A stretch of 64,000 nucleotides of DNA from assembly GCA_051025295.1 (NCBI GenBank), contig JBMGJV010000014.1. One strand, given 5' to 3'. Below, one piece after another: positions 26,368-35,937 of the stretch (position 1 is the stretch's first letter; the number at the start of each line of letters is the position of its first letter). This stretch comes from KBS-83 sp051025295. Lineage in GTDB: Bacteria > Acidobacteriota > Terriglobia > Terriglobales > Acidobacteriaceae. Both the position numbers and the translations under genes were made by a program. Under the pieces are notes generated by a model. That model worked only from the letters and a program-made list of their open reading frames with translations, did not search any database and had not been told where the DNA came from.

Positions 26368-27651
26368 ATGACCTCCTCCCGCGGCGTCCGGACGCTCGCT
26401 GCCCTTGGAGCGAGCGCGCTGGTGCTTGGCGGCTCGCATGTGCTGCTTAATTTGTATGGGCCGCAGCCGCAATACGCCCTGACCAGCCCGATGGAGGCGC
26501 CGCTCGACTCGGACGAGTTCGTGCAGTTCCTGGCGCTGGTCACCAATGGGGCGCGCCGCCACTCCCGTCTGCGCCGTCTGCGTAATGGGGCCGAGTTCTT
26601 TCCCGAGATGCTGCAGGCGATCCGCCGCGCTCGGCATGCAATCAATCTGGAGATGTACGAGTTCCTCACCGGCAGCGTGGCTAACGACTTCCTCGCAGCA
26701 CTGGCGGAGAGGGCCCGCAGCGGCGTCGAGGTGCGCGTCGTCGTGGACGCGATCGGCAGCTTCGGCACGCCGGACGCGCTGTTCGATCCCCTACGCGCCG
26801 CCGGTGGTCAGATGGCCTGGTATCACCCCGTGCGCTGGGACACGTGGCAGAAGGTGAACCAGCGCACGCACCGCAAGCTGCTAGTGATCGATGGCCAGAC
26901 CGGCTTCATTGGAGGCGCAGGCATCGGCGATGACTGGCTGCTGCCCTCGCGGAAAGGGCCCGCGTGGCGGGACACGATGTTTTGCGTCGAAGGCGAAGCG
27001 GTCGCGGGGCTGATTTCGACGTTTTGCGAAAACTGGCTGGAGGCTGCGGGCGAGATCCTGTCGGGCAACCAGCAGTTCGGCTTCCGCTCCATGCCGGAGG
27101 GTGCGGATAGCTTTGTGGTCTCGAGCACACCACGCGGCGGCGGCACGGGCGCACGCATCCTCTTCCAGGCGCTGATCAAGTGCGCGCGGGAGACGATCCA
27201 CATCACCACGCCCTACTTCCTGCCCGACCGGAGCGCGCGCCAGGCGCTGATCGAGGCGGTCGGACGCGGGGTACAGGTCGAAGTCCTGACTGCTGGACCA
27301 CGCATCGACCATCCCTACATCCGCACGCTGAGCCGGCACAGCAGCCGACGCCTCTTGCGCGGCGGCGCCAGCATCTTCGAGTACCAGCCGGCGATGATCC
27401 ACGCCAAGCTGATGACCATCGATGGGATATGGGCCGTGATGGGCTCGACCAACTTCGACCATCGCTCGTTTGCGCTCAACGACGAGGTGAACCTGGCGGT
27501 GCTCGATCGGGAACTCGTCGCCGTGATGGAGGCAGACTTCCGCGACGACCTCGCGCAAAGCAGGCGGCTCACGCTGGACATGTTGCGCGAGCGCACGCCC
27601 CTTGGCAAGCTGGAGGAGCCGTTCCTGGACGTGGTGGAGGCGGAGAGCTGA
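26368..27651 (+). CDS. phospholipase D-superfamily protein, cardiolipin synthase-like
   Basis: The 427-residue product has an N-terminal membrane segment (about residues 8-28) and two HKD motifs, HRKLLVIDGQTGFIGGAG and HAKLMTIDGIWAVMGSTNFDHRS. The pair makes one active site, as in bacterial cardiolipin synthases that condense phosphatidylglycerol. It is somewhat shorter than ClsA and has a single anchor, so it is closer to ClsB-like enzymes. The ATG at 26368 is chosen because a longer open frame overlaps lolA. It is convergent with the glycosyltransferase gene, with 4 nt between them. Confidence 0.85.
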   Translation: MTSSRGVRTLAALGASALVLGGSHVLLNLYGPQPQYALTSPMEAPLDSDEFVQFLALVTNGARRHSRLRRLRNGAEFFPEMLQAIRRARHAINLEMYEFLTGSVANDFLAALAERARSGVEVRVVVDAIGSFGTPDALFDPLRAAGGQMAWYHPVRWDTWQKVNQRTHRKLLVIDGQTGFIGGAGIGDDWLLPSRKGPAWRDTMFCVEGEAVAGLISTFCENWLEAAGEILSGNQQFGFRSMPEGADSFVVSSTPRGGGTGARILFQALIKCARETIHITTPYFLPDRSARQALIEAVGRGVQVEVLTAGPRIDHPYIRTLSRHSSRRLLRGGASIFEYQPAMIHAKLMTIDGIWAVMGSTNFDHRSFALNDEVNLAVLDRELVAVMEADFRDDLAQSRRLTLDMLRERTPLGKLEEPFLDVVEAES

Positions 27652-27655
27652 CCGT

Positions 27656-28723
27656 TCAGGACGGCGGAGCGGACTTGTATTCGATCAGGCCGCGACTGCC
27701 GCGACTGCTGCCCCGCCGCGCCCAGTAGCCAAGCTGGCCGGCGAAGATGGGGATCTGCTGCAGGTGCGAGTGCAGGGCGTAGGCCATCCGGAGGCGCCTC
27801 GGCAACGCACGCCGGCGAAGGGCCGTCCGCAGGATGAGTGCGCCCGCTGCTGCGCCGAACACCGCGAGCGGGACCCAGGAGCGCAGCACCCCTGCCAGCC
27901 CGGCGGAAGCCACAGGGCCGGCAGTCCAGAACAGTCCGCGTGCGACATTGCGGCGGCTGTCCGCCAGCCAGAGCGGATCTTCCGTGTTCTGGTACATATC
28001 TGAGACCTCGGCATAGGCGTGCCCCGTCCGTTGCGAACGACGCCAGTACTGGCCGAAGTGGTGCATCGCGAGATCGTGGCCGGTCATGGGCTCCGCGACA
28101 TGAAGGATGCGGTAACCCAGGCCGCGCATGCGGCGGCACAGGTCCGGCTCCTCGCCGGCGATGAGCGTCTCGTTGTAGCCGCCGGCCTCCTCGAGCGCCG
28201 CGCGGCGGACCAGGGCATCGCCGCCAAAGAACAGCGCTTCGCCGGCGGGCGCGTTCCAGTCGAGATCGAAGATGGCGTTGTAGATCGAGTCGCCCGTGCG
28301 GGTTTCGCGGCGGTCGCCAGCGACCCCGGCCAGACGGGGATCGGCGAATCGGGGCAGGTTCCTGGTCACGAACCCGGGATCGAGCAGCGTGTCCCCGTCA
28401 AGGAACAGGATGTAGGGCGTTTCGGTGCTGCGCCAGCCCGCATTGCGTCCACGTGCGGCGGTGGTTGGACCGGAGAGCAGGATGGTGCGTACGCCGAGGC
28501 ACTGGGCGAGCGCGACGGAGCCATCCGTGGACGCCGAGTCCACATAGACCACGTCCAGGTGCGGGTGATCCATGGCCAGCACGGATGCGAGACACGCACG
28601 CAGGCGCTCACCCTCGTTGCGGCCGATGATGACCACGCCCACGCGGTCAGTACTGCTTTGGGATGAAGATGATCCGGTGGGCTGCGGGTCGTTCGGTTGA
28701 AGGTCCGGCGGCTGCGCGTCCAT
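27656..28723 (-). CDS. family 2 glycosyltransferase, membrane-associated
   Basis: The 355-residue product has a GT-A fold: VGVVIIGRNEGERLRACLAS, VYVDSASTDGS, then the metal-binding FLDGDT (DxD) and the acceptor-side EEPDLCRRMRGLGYRI. Two hydrophobic segments at about residues 265-305 anchor it to the membrane. The first 25 residues are Pro/Ser/Gln-rich. The sugar and acceptor are unknown; no polysaccharide cluster surrounds it. Confidence 0.85.
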   Translation of the reverse strand: MDAQPPDLQPNDPQPTGSSSSQSSTDRVGVVIIGRNEGERLRACLASVLAMDHPHLDVVYVDSASTDGSVALAQCLGVRTILLSGPTTAARGRNAGWRSTETPYILFLDGDTLLDPGFVTRNLPRFADPRLAGVAGDRRETRTGDSIYNAIFDLDWNAPAGEALFFGGDALVRRAALEEAGGYNETLIAGEEPDLCRRMRGLGYRILHVAEPMTGHDLAMHHFGQYWRRSQRTGHAYAEVSDMYQNTEDPLWLADSRRNVARGLFWTAGPVASAGLAGVLRSWVPLAVFGAAAGALILRTALRRRALPRRLRMAYALHSHLQQIPIFAGQLGYWARRGSSRGSRGLIEYKSAPPS

Positions 28724-28816
28724 GGCTTGTTTCTACAGGAGTTTCGTTCACAAGAGGATAGTGGGCAAGGGCCAGCGAATCTGGCCCTCCCCGCCGCATG
28801 GTCCCGCTCTGCCGTT

Positions 28817-28822
28817 TATCCT
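28817..28822 (+). promoter_or_regulatory. -10 hexamer of the BNR-repeat gene, likely leaderless
   Basis: TATCCT ends 8 nt before the ATG at 28831. GAAGGAGC lies in between, but as a Shine-Dalgarno site it would be only about 1 nt from the start codon. Confidence 0.4.
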
Positions 28823-28830
28823 GAAGGAGC

Positions 28831-30048
28831 ATGCGTTGTCGATCTGTTCGTGCCCTCGGGCTGCGGGCGGCCGCCGCGGTCCTTGGACTCTGTTGTGCGG
28901 GCCTGGCTCGGCTGGCCGTCGTTCCCTTTTTCGCTCCCACCCTGGCGAGTTCCCTGCAGGCTCCCGCACCGGCAGCTCCGGCGCCGAGCACTGCCTGGAA
29001 TCCGTGGGAGTCGCAGCATAGCGGCACCACCCAACCCCTGCGCGGCATTCACGCGGTGGGCAATGGCGTGGCCTGGGCCAGCGGCGCGGGCGGGACTGTG
29101 CTGCGCACCGAGGACTCGGGCTACGTTTGGCAGCAGTGCTCGATGCCCGACGACGCCAAGGCGCTCGACTTCCGCAGCATCTGGGCCTGGGACGCGCAGC
29201 GGGCGGTCGTGATGTCGTCCGGCAAGGGCAAAGACAGCCGGCTCTACAAGACCACCGACGGGTGTGCGCACTGGACCGAGCTGGTCACCAATCCGGACCC
29301 GGATGGCTTCTGGGACGGGATCGCCTTCTCCGACGAGAAAAACGGCTTCCTGCTGGGCGACCCGGTACGCGGCCACTTTACGCTGTTGCGGACACAGGAT
29401 GGCGGAGCGCGCTGGCGGCTGGTCAATAGCAAGGAGCTGATGATCGACGGCCCGAAGCTGGGTGCCTTCGCGGCCAGCAACCAGGCGCTGGTCCTGACCG
29501 ACCCGCTGGCCGGCGAGGTGGCGACGCCATGGTTTGCGACGAGCGGCGCGAGCGGAATCCAGCACCCGTTCGTCTATACCGGTGGACTGGACTGCACAGC
29601 CGACCGGGTGCAGCGGGCTCCGGAGAGCTGCCTGAGCCACCACTGGACCTTTAGCCGCGAGGAGGTGCCGATGGCGGGAACGAGCGAGGCACAGGGCATC
29701 TTCGCGCTGGGCGTGCATAAGGATGGGTCGGGCGCGTGGCACAGTGTTGCGGTGGGCGGGGACTACACCGCGCCGGGGGCGTCCTCTGGCACGGCGGCAT
29801 GGCGCGATCCCAAAACGGGCAAATGGGCGGCGGCGACGAAGCTACCGCATGGATACCGCTCGAGCGTCCAATGGGACGACGCCGACCAGGGGTGGATCGC
29901 GGTCGGTACGAATGGTGCAGATGTTTCGTATGATGACGGGCAGACGTGGTCGGCGATCGGCAGCGACGGCTTCAATGCTGTCAGCCTGCCCTGGCTGGTC
30001 GGCTCCGACGGCCGCATCGCCAAGTTGAAGAGCTTGAAGAGGAAGTAG
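28831..30048 (+). CDS. secreted BNR/YCF48-like beta-propeller protein
   Basis: The 405-residue protein has a hydrophobic N-terminal export or anchor segment (about residues 10-40) and a propeller of repeats with the pattern VLRTEDSGYVWQQ, LYKTTDGCAHWTE, LLRTQDGGARWRL and VSYDDGQTWSAI, as in YCF48/HCF136-like and BNR proteins. Such proteins act as assembly factors or binding proteins; the target is unknown. It precedes the pilus operon by only 16 nt and may be expressed with it. Confidence 0.8.
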   Translation: MRCRSVRALGLRAAAAVLGLCCAGLARLAVVPFFAPTLASSLQAPAPAAPAPSTAWNPWESQHSGTTQPLRGIHAVGNGVAWASGAGGTVLRTEDSGYVWQQCSMPDDAKALDFRSIWAWDAQRAVVMSSGKGKDSRLYKTTDGCAHWTELVTNPDPDGFWDGIAFSDEKNGFLLGDPVRGHFTLLRTQDGGARWRLVNSKELMIDGPKLGAFAASNQALVLTDPLAGEVATPWFATSGASGIQHPFVYTGGLDCTADRVQRAPESCLSHHWTFSREEVPMAGTSEAQGIFALGVHKDGSGAWHSVAVGGDYTAPGASSGTAAWRDPKTGKWAAATKLPHGYRSSVQWDDADQGWIAVGTNGADVSYDDGQTWSAIGSDGFNAVSLPWLVGSDGRIAKLKSLKRK

Positions 30049-30064
30049 GACGCAGGGCACGCCT

Positions 30065-31264
30065 ATGGCAGAGTTTGTCATCCGATTAGCCGACGAACGG
30101 GGCCGTCTGCAGGAGCAGGTGCAGAGCGCGACCACGGCGGAGGAGCTGCGCGCGCGTTTCACGCAGGCGGGCTACTACGTCTACTCGGTGAAGGCACGCG
30201 GCCTGCGCACCTCGCAGCGCAAGGTCAAGCTCGAGAGCTTTTTGATCTTCAATCAACAGTTCCTGACACTGGTGCGCGCCGGCGTGCCCATCCTGCATGC
30301 GCTCGAGATGCTGGCGAAGAGCCAGAAGAATCCCGCATTCAAGGCACAGCTCGAAGCGGTGTCGCAGCGCATCCGCACCGGGCAGTCGCCGTCTGAGGCC
30401 TTTGAAGCGCAGGGCGGCTTCCCGGTCATCTACACCACGACCTTGCTGGCGGGCGAACGCAGCGGCCATCTTGAAGATGTGCTCGCGCGCTATCTCACGT
30501 TTCAGCGCGTGGCGCTGACGTTCCGCAAGAAGCTGACGGCATCGCTGTTCTATCCGGCGCTGCTGATCGTGATGGTGGTCGCGATGTTCCTGTTCCTGAT
30601 CACCTTCGTGGTGCCGCGCTTCGGGCAGCTCTATGACCAGATCGGTGGGCACCTGCCCGCGCTGACGGTGTTCCTGATCGCCCTGGGGAATAACTTCCAG
30701 GAATACCTGTTCTATGCGCTCCCGGTGGTCGCGCTCATCGGCTACGGGCTGTGGCGCTGGAGCCGCACCGATCGCGGCGGTGCGCAGCTGGACCGCGCAC
30801 GGCTGCGCGTGCCGATCTTCGGCAACATCTGGCTCAAGTACCAGGTCGCGCTGTTTGCCCGCACGCTGTCGACACTGCTCGAAGGCGGACTGCCGCCGGT
30901 GCCCTCGCTCGAGACAGCGGCACGGTCGATCTCCAGTCGCTCGGTTGCGGATGCGGTGCGCCGCGGCGTGACCGGCGTGCGCGAAGGACGGCCACTCTCG
31001 CGCGCTTTGATCGAGACGCGCGTCTTTCCTGAACTGGCTACCTCGATGGTCGAGGTCGGCGAATCGACCGGCGCACTGCCGCAGATGCTGAACTCGGTCG
31101 CCGAGTTCTTCGAAGAGGACGTACAGACCGCGCTGACCGCGGCGTTGTCGCTGATTGAACCAGCCATTCTGATCGTGATGGGCATTGTTGTCGTCACCAT
31201 CATGATTGCGCTCTACCTGCCCATCTTCTCGCTGGGGCAGGCGGGCAGCTTCGGAGGCCGCTGA
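30065..31264 (+). CDS. pilC: type IV pilus / type II secretion inner-membrane protein PilC (GspF)
   Basis: The 399-residue platform protein has two GspF domains, each followed by membrane helices: LESFLIFNQQFLTLVRAGVPILHALEML opens the first and LFARTLSTLLEGGLPPVPSLE the second, with EPAILIVMGIVVVTIMIALYLPIF at the end. It couples ATPase movements to pilin extraction. It is the first gene of a same-direction set reaching to 37071. Confidence 0.95.
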   Translation: MAEFVIRLADERGRLQEQVQSATTAEELRARFTQAGYYVYSVKARGLRTSQRKVKLESFLIFNQQFLTLVRAGVPILHALEMLAKSQKNPAFKAQLEAVSQRIRTGQSPSEAFEAQGGFPVIYTTTLLAGERSGHLEDVLARYLTFQRVALTFRKKLTASLFYPALLIVMVVAMFLFLITFVVPRFGQLYDQIGGHLPALTVFLIALGNNFQEYLFYALPVVALIGYGLWRWSRTDRGGAQLDRARLRVPIFGNIWLKYQVALFARTLSTLLEGGLPPVPSLETAARSISSRSVADAVRRGVTGVREGRPLSRALIETRVFPELATSMVEVGESTGALPQMLNSVAEFFEEDVQTALTAALSLIEPAILIVMGIVVVTIMIALYLPIFSLGQAGSFGGR

Positions 31265-31330
31265 TGTTGAGGCTTACTGAAGCACGCGCCACTTTGACTT
31301 GCGTCACCCTGGGCAAAGGAGTTCCCCCGC

Positions 31331-32974
31331 ATGGCTGAGATTCCTGTGATGATGCCGCCGCCACCGCCAGCGCAGCCGCTGGTGGACGAGGTCGCGCGTG
31401 CGCAGGCGCTCGCCGCCCGCTATCGCTGCGAGTTTGTTGACCTGAAGAATTTCCGCATCCAGCACGAGCTGTTCCGCTCCGTGCCGGTCGACATGATGTT
31501 CCGCTACAACTTCGTGCCGCTGGAGCAGATGGAAGACCGGCTGGTGATCGCGGTCGCGGACCCGAGCCGGCTGATGGTGCTGGACGAGATCGCCGGCCTG
31601 CTGGGCCAGCGCGTGGTGACTCGAGTCGCCACGCTGTCGCAGATCACCGACCTGCTGAAGAAGACCGAGCAGTCGCAGCGCGTGCTCGATGAGGCCTCCG
31701 AGGGGCTGACGTTCGACGTTATCTCGTCCGAAGAGAACCCGGACGAGAACATCTCGATCGAGAAGCTGACCTCGGAAGAGGACATCTCGCCGATCATCCG
31801 GCTGGTCGACACGACCATCTTTACCGCGCTCGAGCGCCGCGCTTCGGACATCCACATCGAGACGTACGACGACTCGCTGCTTGTGAAGTACCGCATTGAC
31901 GGCGTGCTGCAGGCCGCCATGGCGCCCATTGCGCGCGAGCACCACACGACGATCCTGTCGCGCATCAAGGTCATGAGCGAGCTCGACATTGCGGAGCGCC
32001 GCGTGCCCCAGGACGGCCGCTTCCGGGTGCGCTACAAGGGGCGCCTGATCGATTTCCGTGTCTCCATCATGCCGACTGTGCATGGCGAGAATGCCGTGCT
32101 GCGCGTGCTGGACAAAGAGTCGATGAGCGAGAAGTTCAAGAAGCTCACACTCGATGTCGTCGGCTTCCAGGCCGAAGACCTGGCGCGCTTCCGCCGCTAC
32201 ATTCGCGAGCCTTACGGCATGGTGCTGGTCACCGGCCCGACGGGTTCCGGCAAGACGACCACGCTGTACGCGGCACTGAACGAGATCAAGAGCGACGAAG
32301 ACAAGATCATCACCATTGAAGATCCGGTCGAGTACCAGATCCGCGGCATCACGCAGATCCCGGTCAACGAGAAGAAGGGTCTGACCTTTGCGCGCGGACT
32401 GCGTTCGATCCTGCGCCACGATCCGGACAAGATCCTGGTTGGTGAGATCCGCGACCAGGAGACGGCGCAGATCGCGATCAACTCCGCGCTCACCGGTCAC
32501 CTCGTCTTCACCACGGTGCACGCGAACAACGTGCTCGATGTGCTCGGACGCTTTCTCAACATGGGTGTGGAGGCGTACAACTTCGTCTCCGCGCTGAACT
32601 GCATCCTGGCGCAGCGGCTGGTGCGCACCATCTGCGAGTTCTGCAGCCGGCCGGCGCGCATCTCCGACGAACTGCTCGAGGAGAGCGCGCTCGACGCGAA
32701 TGAGTGGCGCGACTTTCCGTTCCGCGAAGGCGCGGGCTGTATCGAGTGCGGCGGCACTGGCTTCCGCGGCCGGACCGCGATTCACGAGCTGCTGGACCTG
32801 AACGACACGATTCGCGAACTGATCCTCGAGAAGCGGCCGACGTCCGAAATCCGCCGTGCGGCGCAGGGGATGGGCATGAAGTTTCTGCGCGAGTCAGCGC
32901 TCGAGCGCGTGCGCGACGGATTGACAACGCTGCCTGAGATCAACAAGGTCACCTTCATCGAGACCGGACGTTAG
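31331..32974 (+). CDS. pilB: type IV pilus / type II secretion assembly ATPase PilB (GspE)
   Basis: The 547-residue hexameric ATPase powers pilin polymerisation. It has an N-terminal MshEN-like domain (about 30-130), the Walker A loop GPTGSGKTT, an Asp box (ITIEDPVEYQI), the Walker B region ILVGEIRDQETA and the His box LVFTTVHANN. A zinc-binding tetracysteine is complete as CEFC and CIECGGTG. AAAGGAG lies 9 nt upstream of the ATG. No pilT retraction ATPase follows, so a T2SS-like or non-retracting system is possible. Confidence 0.95.
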   Translation: MAEIPVMMPPPPPAQPLVDEVARAQALAARYRCEFVDLKNFRIQHELFRSVPVDMMFRYNFVPLEQMEDRLVIAVADPSRLMVLDEIAGLLGQRVVTRVATLSQITDLLKKTEQSQRVLDEASEGLTFDVISSEENPDENISIEKLTSEEDISPIIRLVDTTIFTALERRASDIHIETYDDSLLVKYRIDGVLQAAMAPIAREHHTTILSRIKVMSELDIAERRVPQDGRFRVRYKGRLIDFRVSIMPTVHGENAVLRVLDKESMSEKFKKLTLDVVGFQAEDLARFRRYIREPYGMVLVTGPTGSGKTTTLYAALNEIKSDEDKIITIEDPVEYQIRGITQIPVNEKKGLTFARGLRSILRHDPDKILVGEIRDQETAQIAINSALTGHLVFTTVHANNVLDVLGRFLNMGVEAYNFVSALNCILAQRLVRTICEFCSRPARISDELLEESALDANEWRDFPFREGAGCIECGGTGFRGRTAIHELLDLNDTIRELILEKRPTSEIRRAAQGMGMKFLRESALERVRDGLTTLPEINKVTFIETGR

Positions 32975-32983
32975 AGGACACGT

Positions 32984-33919
32984 ATGAGCATCGTCCGCCG
33001 CATCTTCCCTTCCGACATCGACGCGCTGCGACCGCGACTGGCGTGCGAGATCACGCCGGCCGGCGTGCTGGCAGCGCGTCCCGGCTCTGTTGCTGTCGCC
33101 GGGCAGGCGCAGGATGTGCAGACGCAGTTTGCGCCTCTGCGGCTGGGCACGCTAACGGCGGGGCTGAAGACGCCCGCCATGCACGACCGCTCGGCTGTAG
33201 CCGCCGCCATTCGGGCCGCGCTCGATGGCATCGTCGAACGCGATCGCAAGGTGACTGTGATCGTGCCGGATGCGTCGGTGCGTGTGTTACTGCTCGACTT
33301 TGATACGCTGCCCGCCAAAACCGCGGACGTGCTGCCGATCCTGCGCTTCCGGCTGCGCAAGCTGGTGCAGTTTGAAGTGGAAGATGCCGCGATTACCTGG
33401 CAGGTGCTGCCCAAGGCTGGCGATGGCGATACGCTGATCCGTACGGTCGTCGCAGCCATGCCAGCCGCTGTGCGCGCCGAGTACGAAGACGCTGTCCGCG
33501 AGGCCGGTTATGAGCCCGGTGCGGTGCTCTCGAGCTCGCTGGCCGCGCTGGCTGCTGTGCCTGCGGATGAACCGGCACTGCTCGTTAATCGCAACGCGAA
33601 CTGCATCACGACCGCGATTGTGAGCGGGGCACAACTGCTGCTGTTCCGGACGCTCGACCTGGGGGAGGCCTCGGCCGAGGGCAGTGCGCCCGACGCCGTG
33701 TTCGAGTTGCAGCGCACCGTCTCTGTCGCGATGGCGTACTACGAAGACACGCTGGCCACGATGCCGCGGACCATCTACTCGGTTGGGCCCGGGGGCGCCG
33801 CGGAGCTGGACCGGCTGCTCGCGCTCGACGGTATAGAGGTGCGGGACCTGATCGCCTCGCGCGAAACCGGGGGCGCAGCAGGTATGCTGGCTCCGGTCGT
33901 CGGCGCGCTGGCAAGCTGA
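32984..33919 (+). CDS. pilM: PilM-like actin-fold protein
   Basis: The 311-residue product has an actin-like fold with IVPDASVRVLLLDFDTLP and LRFRLRKLVQFEVEDAAITWQVLP, the region PilM and GspL use to engage the PilN N-terminus and the ATPase. It lies 9 nt after pilB. The sequence is divergent from proteobacterial PilM, but the order before pilN and pilO supports the call. Confidence 0.78.
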   Translation: MSIVRRIFPSDIDALRPRLACEITPAGVLAARPGSVAVAGQAQDVQTQFAPLRLGTLTAGLKTPAMHDRSAVAAAIRAALDGIVERDRKVTVIVPDASVRVLLLDFDTLPAKTADVLPILRFRLRKLVQFEVEDAAITWQVLPKAGDGDTLIRTVVAAMPAAVRAEYEDAVREAGYEPGAVLSSSLAALAAVPADEPALLVNRNANCITTAIVSGAQLLLFRTLDLGEASAEGSAPDAVFELQRTVSVAMAYYEDTLATMPRTIYSVGPGGAAELDRLLALDGIEVRDLIASRETGGAAGMLAPVVGALAS

Positions 33920-33990
33920 TTGCTGTTTTTGCCGCGCCCGCTCCCTCCGGCCCGGCAACCTGAAAGACAAAGCATGGACTCTGCTGACTG

Positions 33991-34698
33991 ATGCGCATCA
34001 CACTCAATCTCGCCTCCCGGCCCTACGTCGAGCTGCGACCGCTCTATCAGCGGCTGCGCGTGGTCGCGTTGCTGCTGCTCGTCGTTGGCGCACTCTGCTG
34101 GTGGGTGCTGCGCACCGAAAAGACACGCGCGGCCGAGGCGCAGGCACGCGCCAACGCGCTGTCGTCGTCGATTCAGCAGGCGCGCGCAGTGCGCAGCGGG
34201 GCTGAGCTCTCGATGCGACAGCCGCAGAACGCGGCCGTGCTCGACCAGGCGCACTTCCTGAACAATCTGTACCTGCACAAGTCCTTTTCGTGGACGGCGG
34301 TGATGATGGACCTGGAACAGGTGCTGCCCGCGGGCGTGCAGGTGCTGACCATCGATCCGGTGGTCGGCAAGGACGGCACCGTGACCATCCGGATGCGCGT
34401 GGCCGGTCCGCGCGATCGGGCGGTGACGCTGGTCCGCAATCTGGAGCACTCGCGCCGCTTCCGCGCGCCGCGCATCGTGGGCGAAACCGCGCAGACGCAG
34501 AGCGGCCCGACGGCGACCTTCCAGCCGGTGAGCACGGGCGATGCGGTGAACTTCGACGTACTCGCGGACTACAACCCGCTCGAGCCGCGCGAGACGAAAC
34601 ATGCGGAGCGGGACGGCGATCACGCAACAGCAACGACGCACCGCCGTGCCCGTGCCACTGCGGCGAAGACACCAGCGGGTGAGCGGAGGCAGCCATGA
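33991..34698 (+). CDS. pilN: PilN-like membrane protein
   Basis: The 235-residue bitopic protein has the short cytoplasmic N-terminus ITLNLASRPYVELRPLYQRLR that docks into PilM, a single helix at about residues 24-42, and a periplasmic coiled coil plus ferredoxin-like domain (WTAVMMDLEQVLPAGVQVLTID). Its last 4 nt overlap pilO. Confidence 0.82.
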   Translation: MRITLNLASRPYVELRPLYQRLRVVALLLLVVGALCWWVLRTEKTRAAEAQARANALSSSIQQARAVRSGAELSMRQPQNAAVLDQAHFLNNLYLHKSFSWTAVMMDLEQVLPAGVQVLTIDPVVGKDGTVTIRMRVAGPRDRAVTLVRNLEHSRRFRAPRIVGETAQTQSGPTATFQPVSTGDAVNFDVLADYNPLEPRETKHAERDGDHATATTHRRARATAAKTPAGERRQP

Positions 34699-35300
34699 AG
34701 GTGACTCGCTCCAGTGCACTTACGCAACTCAACCTGCACATCGCGGTTATCAGCCTGCTTGCGCTGGTGGACCTGATCCTGCTGGTGCAGCTCTTCATGG
34801 CGTGGCACACGCTGCGCGCAGACCGGCCGGAAGAGCTGGCGGCGCAGCAGACGCAGTTGCGCACCGCGCAGTTGCAGGCCATGCCGCTGCGCAACCTGCC
34901 GACGCGCATTGCCGATTCGCACGACGGCGCAGCGCGCTTCTTCGATACGCGCGTGGCCGGCGCGGACTCGGGCATCCTGGCCGAGCTCGGCAGCGTGTCG
35001 CAGAAGTCCGGCGTGCGCCTGGGCCGGGTGCAGTACGCGCTGGCACCTGCGCTGAAGGACACCTCCGAAGTGCGCATCGACGCGAGCGTGAGCGGTGACT
35101 ACACGCCGGTGATGCGCTTCATCAACGATCTTGAACGGGACAAGATGTTTTTCGTCATCAACGGAATCACGCTGACCGGCCAGCAGGGCGGACTGGTGAA
35201 CCTGCGGCTGCGCATGACCACCTATCTGCACAGCGCGGACGCCCAGCACCTGCAGCCCAGCGGCAATGCCGACGAGGGCAGTCAGAGCGGGGGCGAGTGA
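34695..35300 (+). CDS. pilO: PilO-like membrane protein
   Basis: The 201-residue bitopic protein has one transmembrane helix (about residues 13-33), a coiled coil with ELAAQQTQLRTAQLQ, and a PilO-like domain (SGVRLGRVQYALAPALK ... VMRFINDLERDKMFFVINGITLTG). It pairs with PilN to form the alignment complex. The start overlaps pilN by 4 nt. Confidence 0.82.
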   Translation: MKVTRSSALTQLNLHIAVISLLALVDLILLVQLFMAWHTLRADRPEELAAQQTQLRTAQLQAMPLRNLPTRIADSHDGAARFFDTRVAGADSGILAELGSVSQKSGVRLGRVQYALAPALKDTSEVRIDASVSGDYTPVMRFINDLERDKMFFVINGITLTGQQGGLVNLRLRMTTYLHSADAQHLQPSGNADEGSQSGGE

Positions 35301-35301
35301 C

Positions 35302-35931
35302 ATGGCTCTGAAGGTCGGCGCAGAAAACAAGCCCAAGCTCTACGCGGCCGTTGGTCTCGGCGTTGTCGTGCTGCTGCTCTCGCTGCGCACGTTCTCGATC
35401 TACTTCGGCGGCTCCTCGGCGCCGACGCCCCCACCGGCGCAGGCGATCACGGCGGCACCTGCCCCCGCAGCAACAAACGCAACGAACAACACCTCGACGC
35501 AGGGGGCGTTTCCGCACCAGGCGGTTGAGGTGGCCAGCAGTTCGGCGCTCGATCCGACACTGCACCCTGAAGTGATGGAGCAGGCCGAGCACACCAGCTA
35601 CACGGGGACCGGTCGCAACATCTTCTCGCCGAACTCCGCCGCACCAGCGCCGGTCGCGATTCCGAAGGTGAACAATCCCATTCGACCAGTGCCGACCGGG
35701 CCGCCGCCACCACCGCCACCGCCGCCGATCGACCTGAAGTTCTATGGCTACTCGTCCGCGAACGGCGGCAAGCGCGAGATCTTCCTGCTGCACGGGGACG
35801 ATATCTTCCTGGCGCACGAGGGCGACGTGGTCGACCGGCGCTATCGAGTGGTGTCGATTCGGCCGTTCAATGTGGAGATCGAGGACATCCCGTACCACAA
35901 CACGCAGAGCGTTCCGCTGACGCAGAACTAG
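35302..35931 (+). CDS. PilP/GspC-like bitopic protein
   Basis: The 209-residue product has a transmembrane helix (about residues 13-30), a Pro/Ala/Thr-rich periplasmic linker with a run of nine prolines, and a small C-terminal beta-domain (IDLKFYGYSSANGGKREIFLLHGDDIFLAHEGDVVDRRYRV) of the GspC-HR/PilP kind that contacts the secretin. The ATG at 35302 follows the pilO stop at once. No secretin gene is in the window. Confidence 0.65.
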   Translation: MALKVGAENKPKLYAAVGLGVVVLLLSLRTFSIYFGGSSAPTPPPAQAITAAPAPAATNATNNTSTQGAFPHQAVEVASSSALDPTLHPEVMEQAEHTSYTGTGRNIFSPNSAAPAPVAIPKVNNPIRPVPTGPPPPPPPPPIDLKFYGYSSANGGKREIFLLHGDDIFLAHEGDVVDRRYRVVSIRPFNVEIEDIPYHNTQSVPLTQN

Positions 35932-35937
35932 TCACCC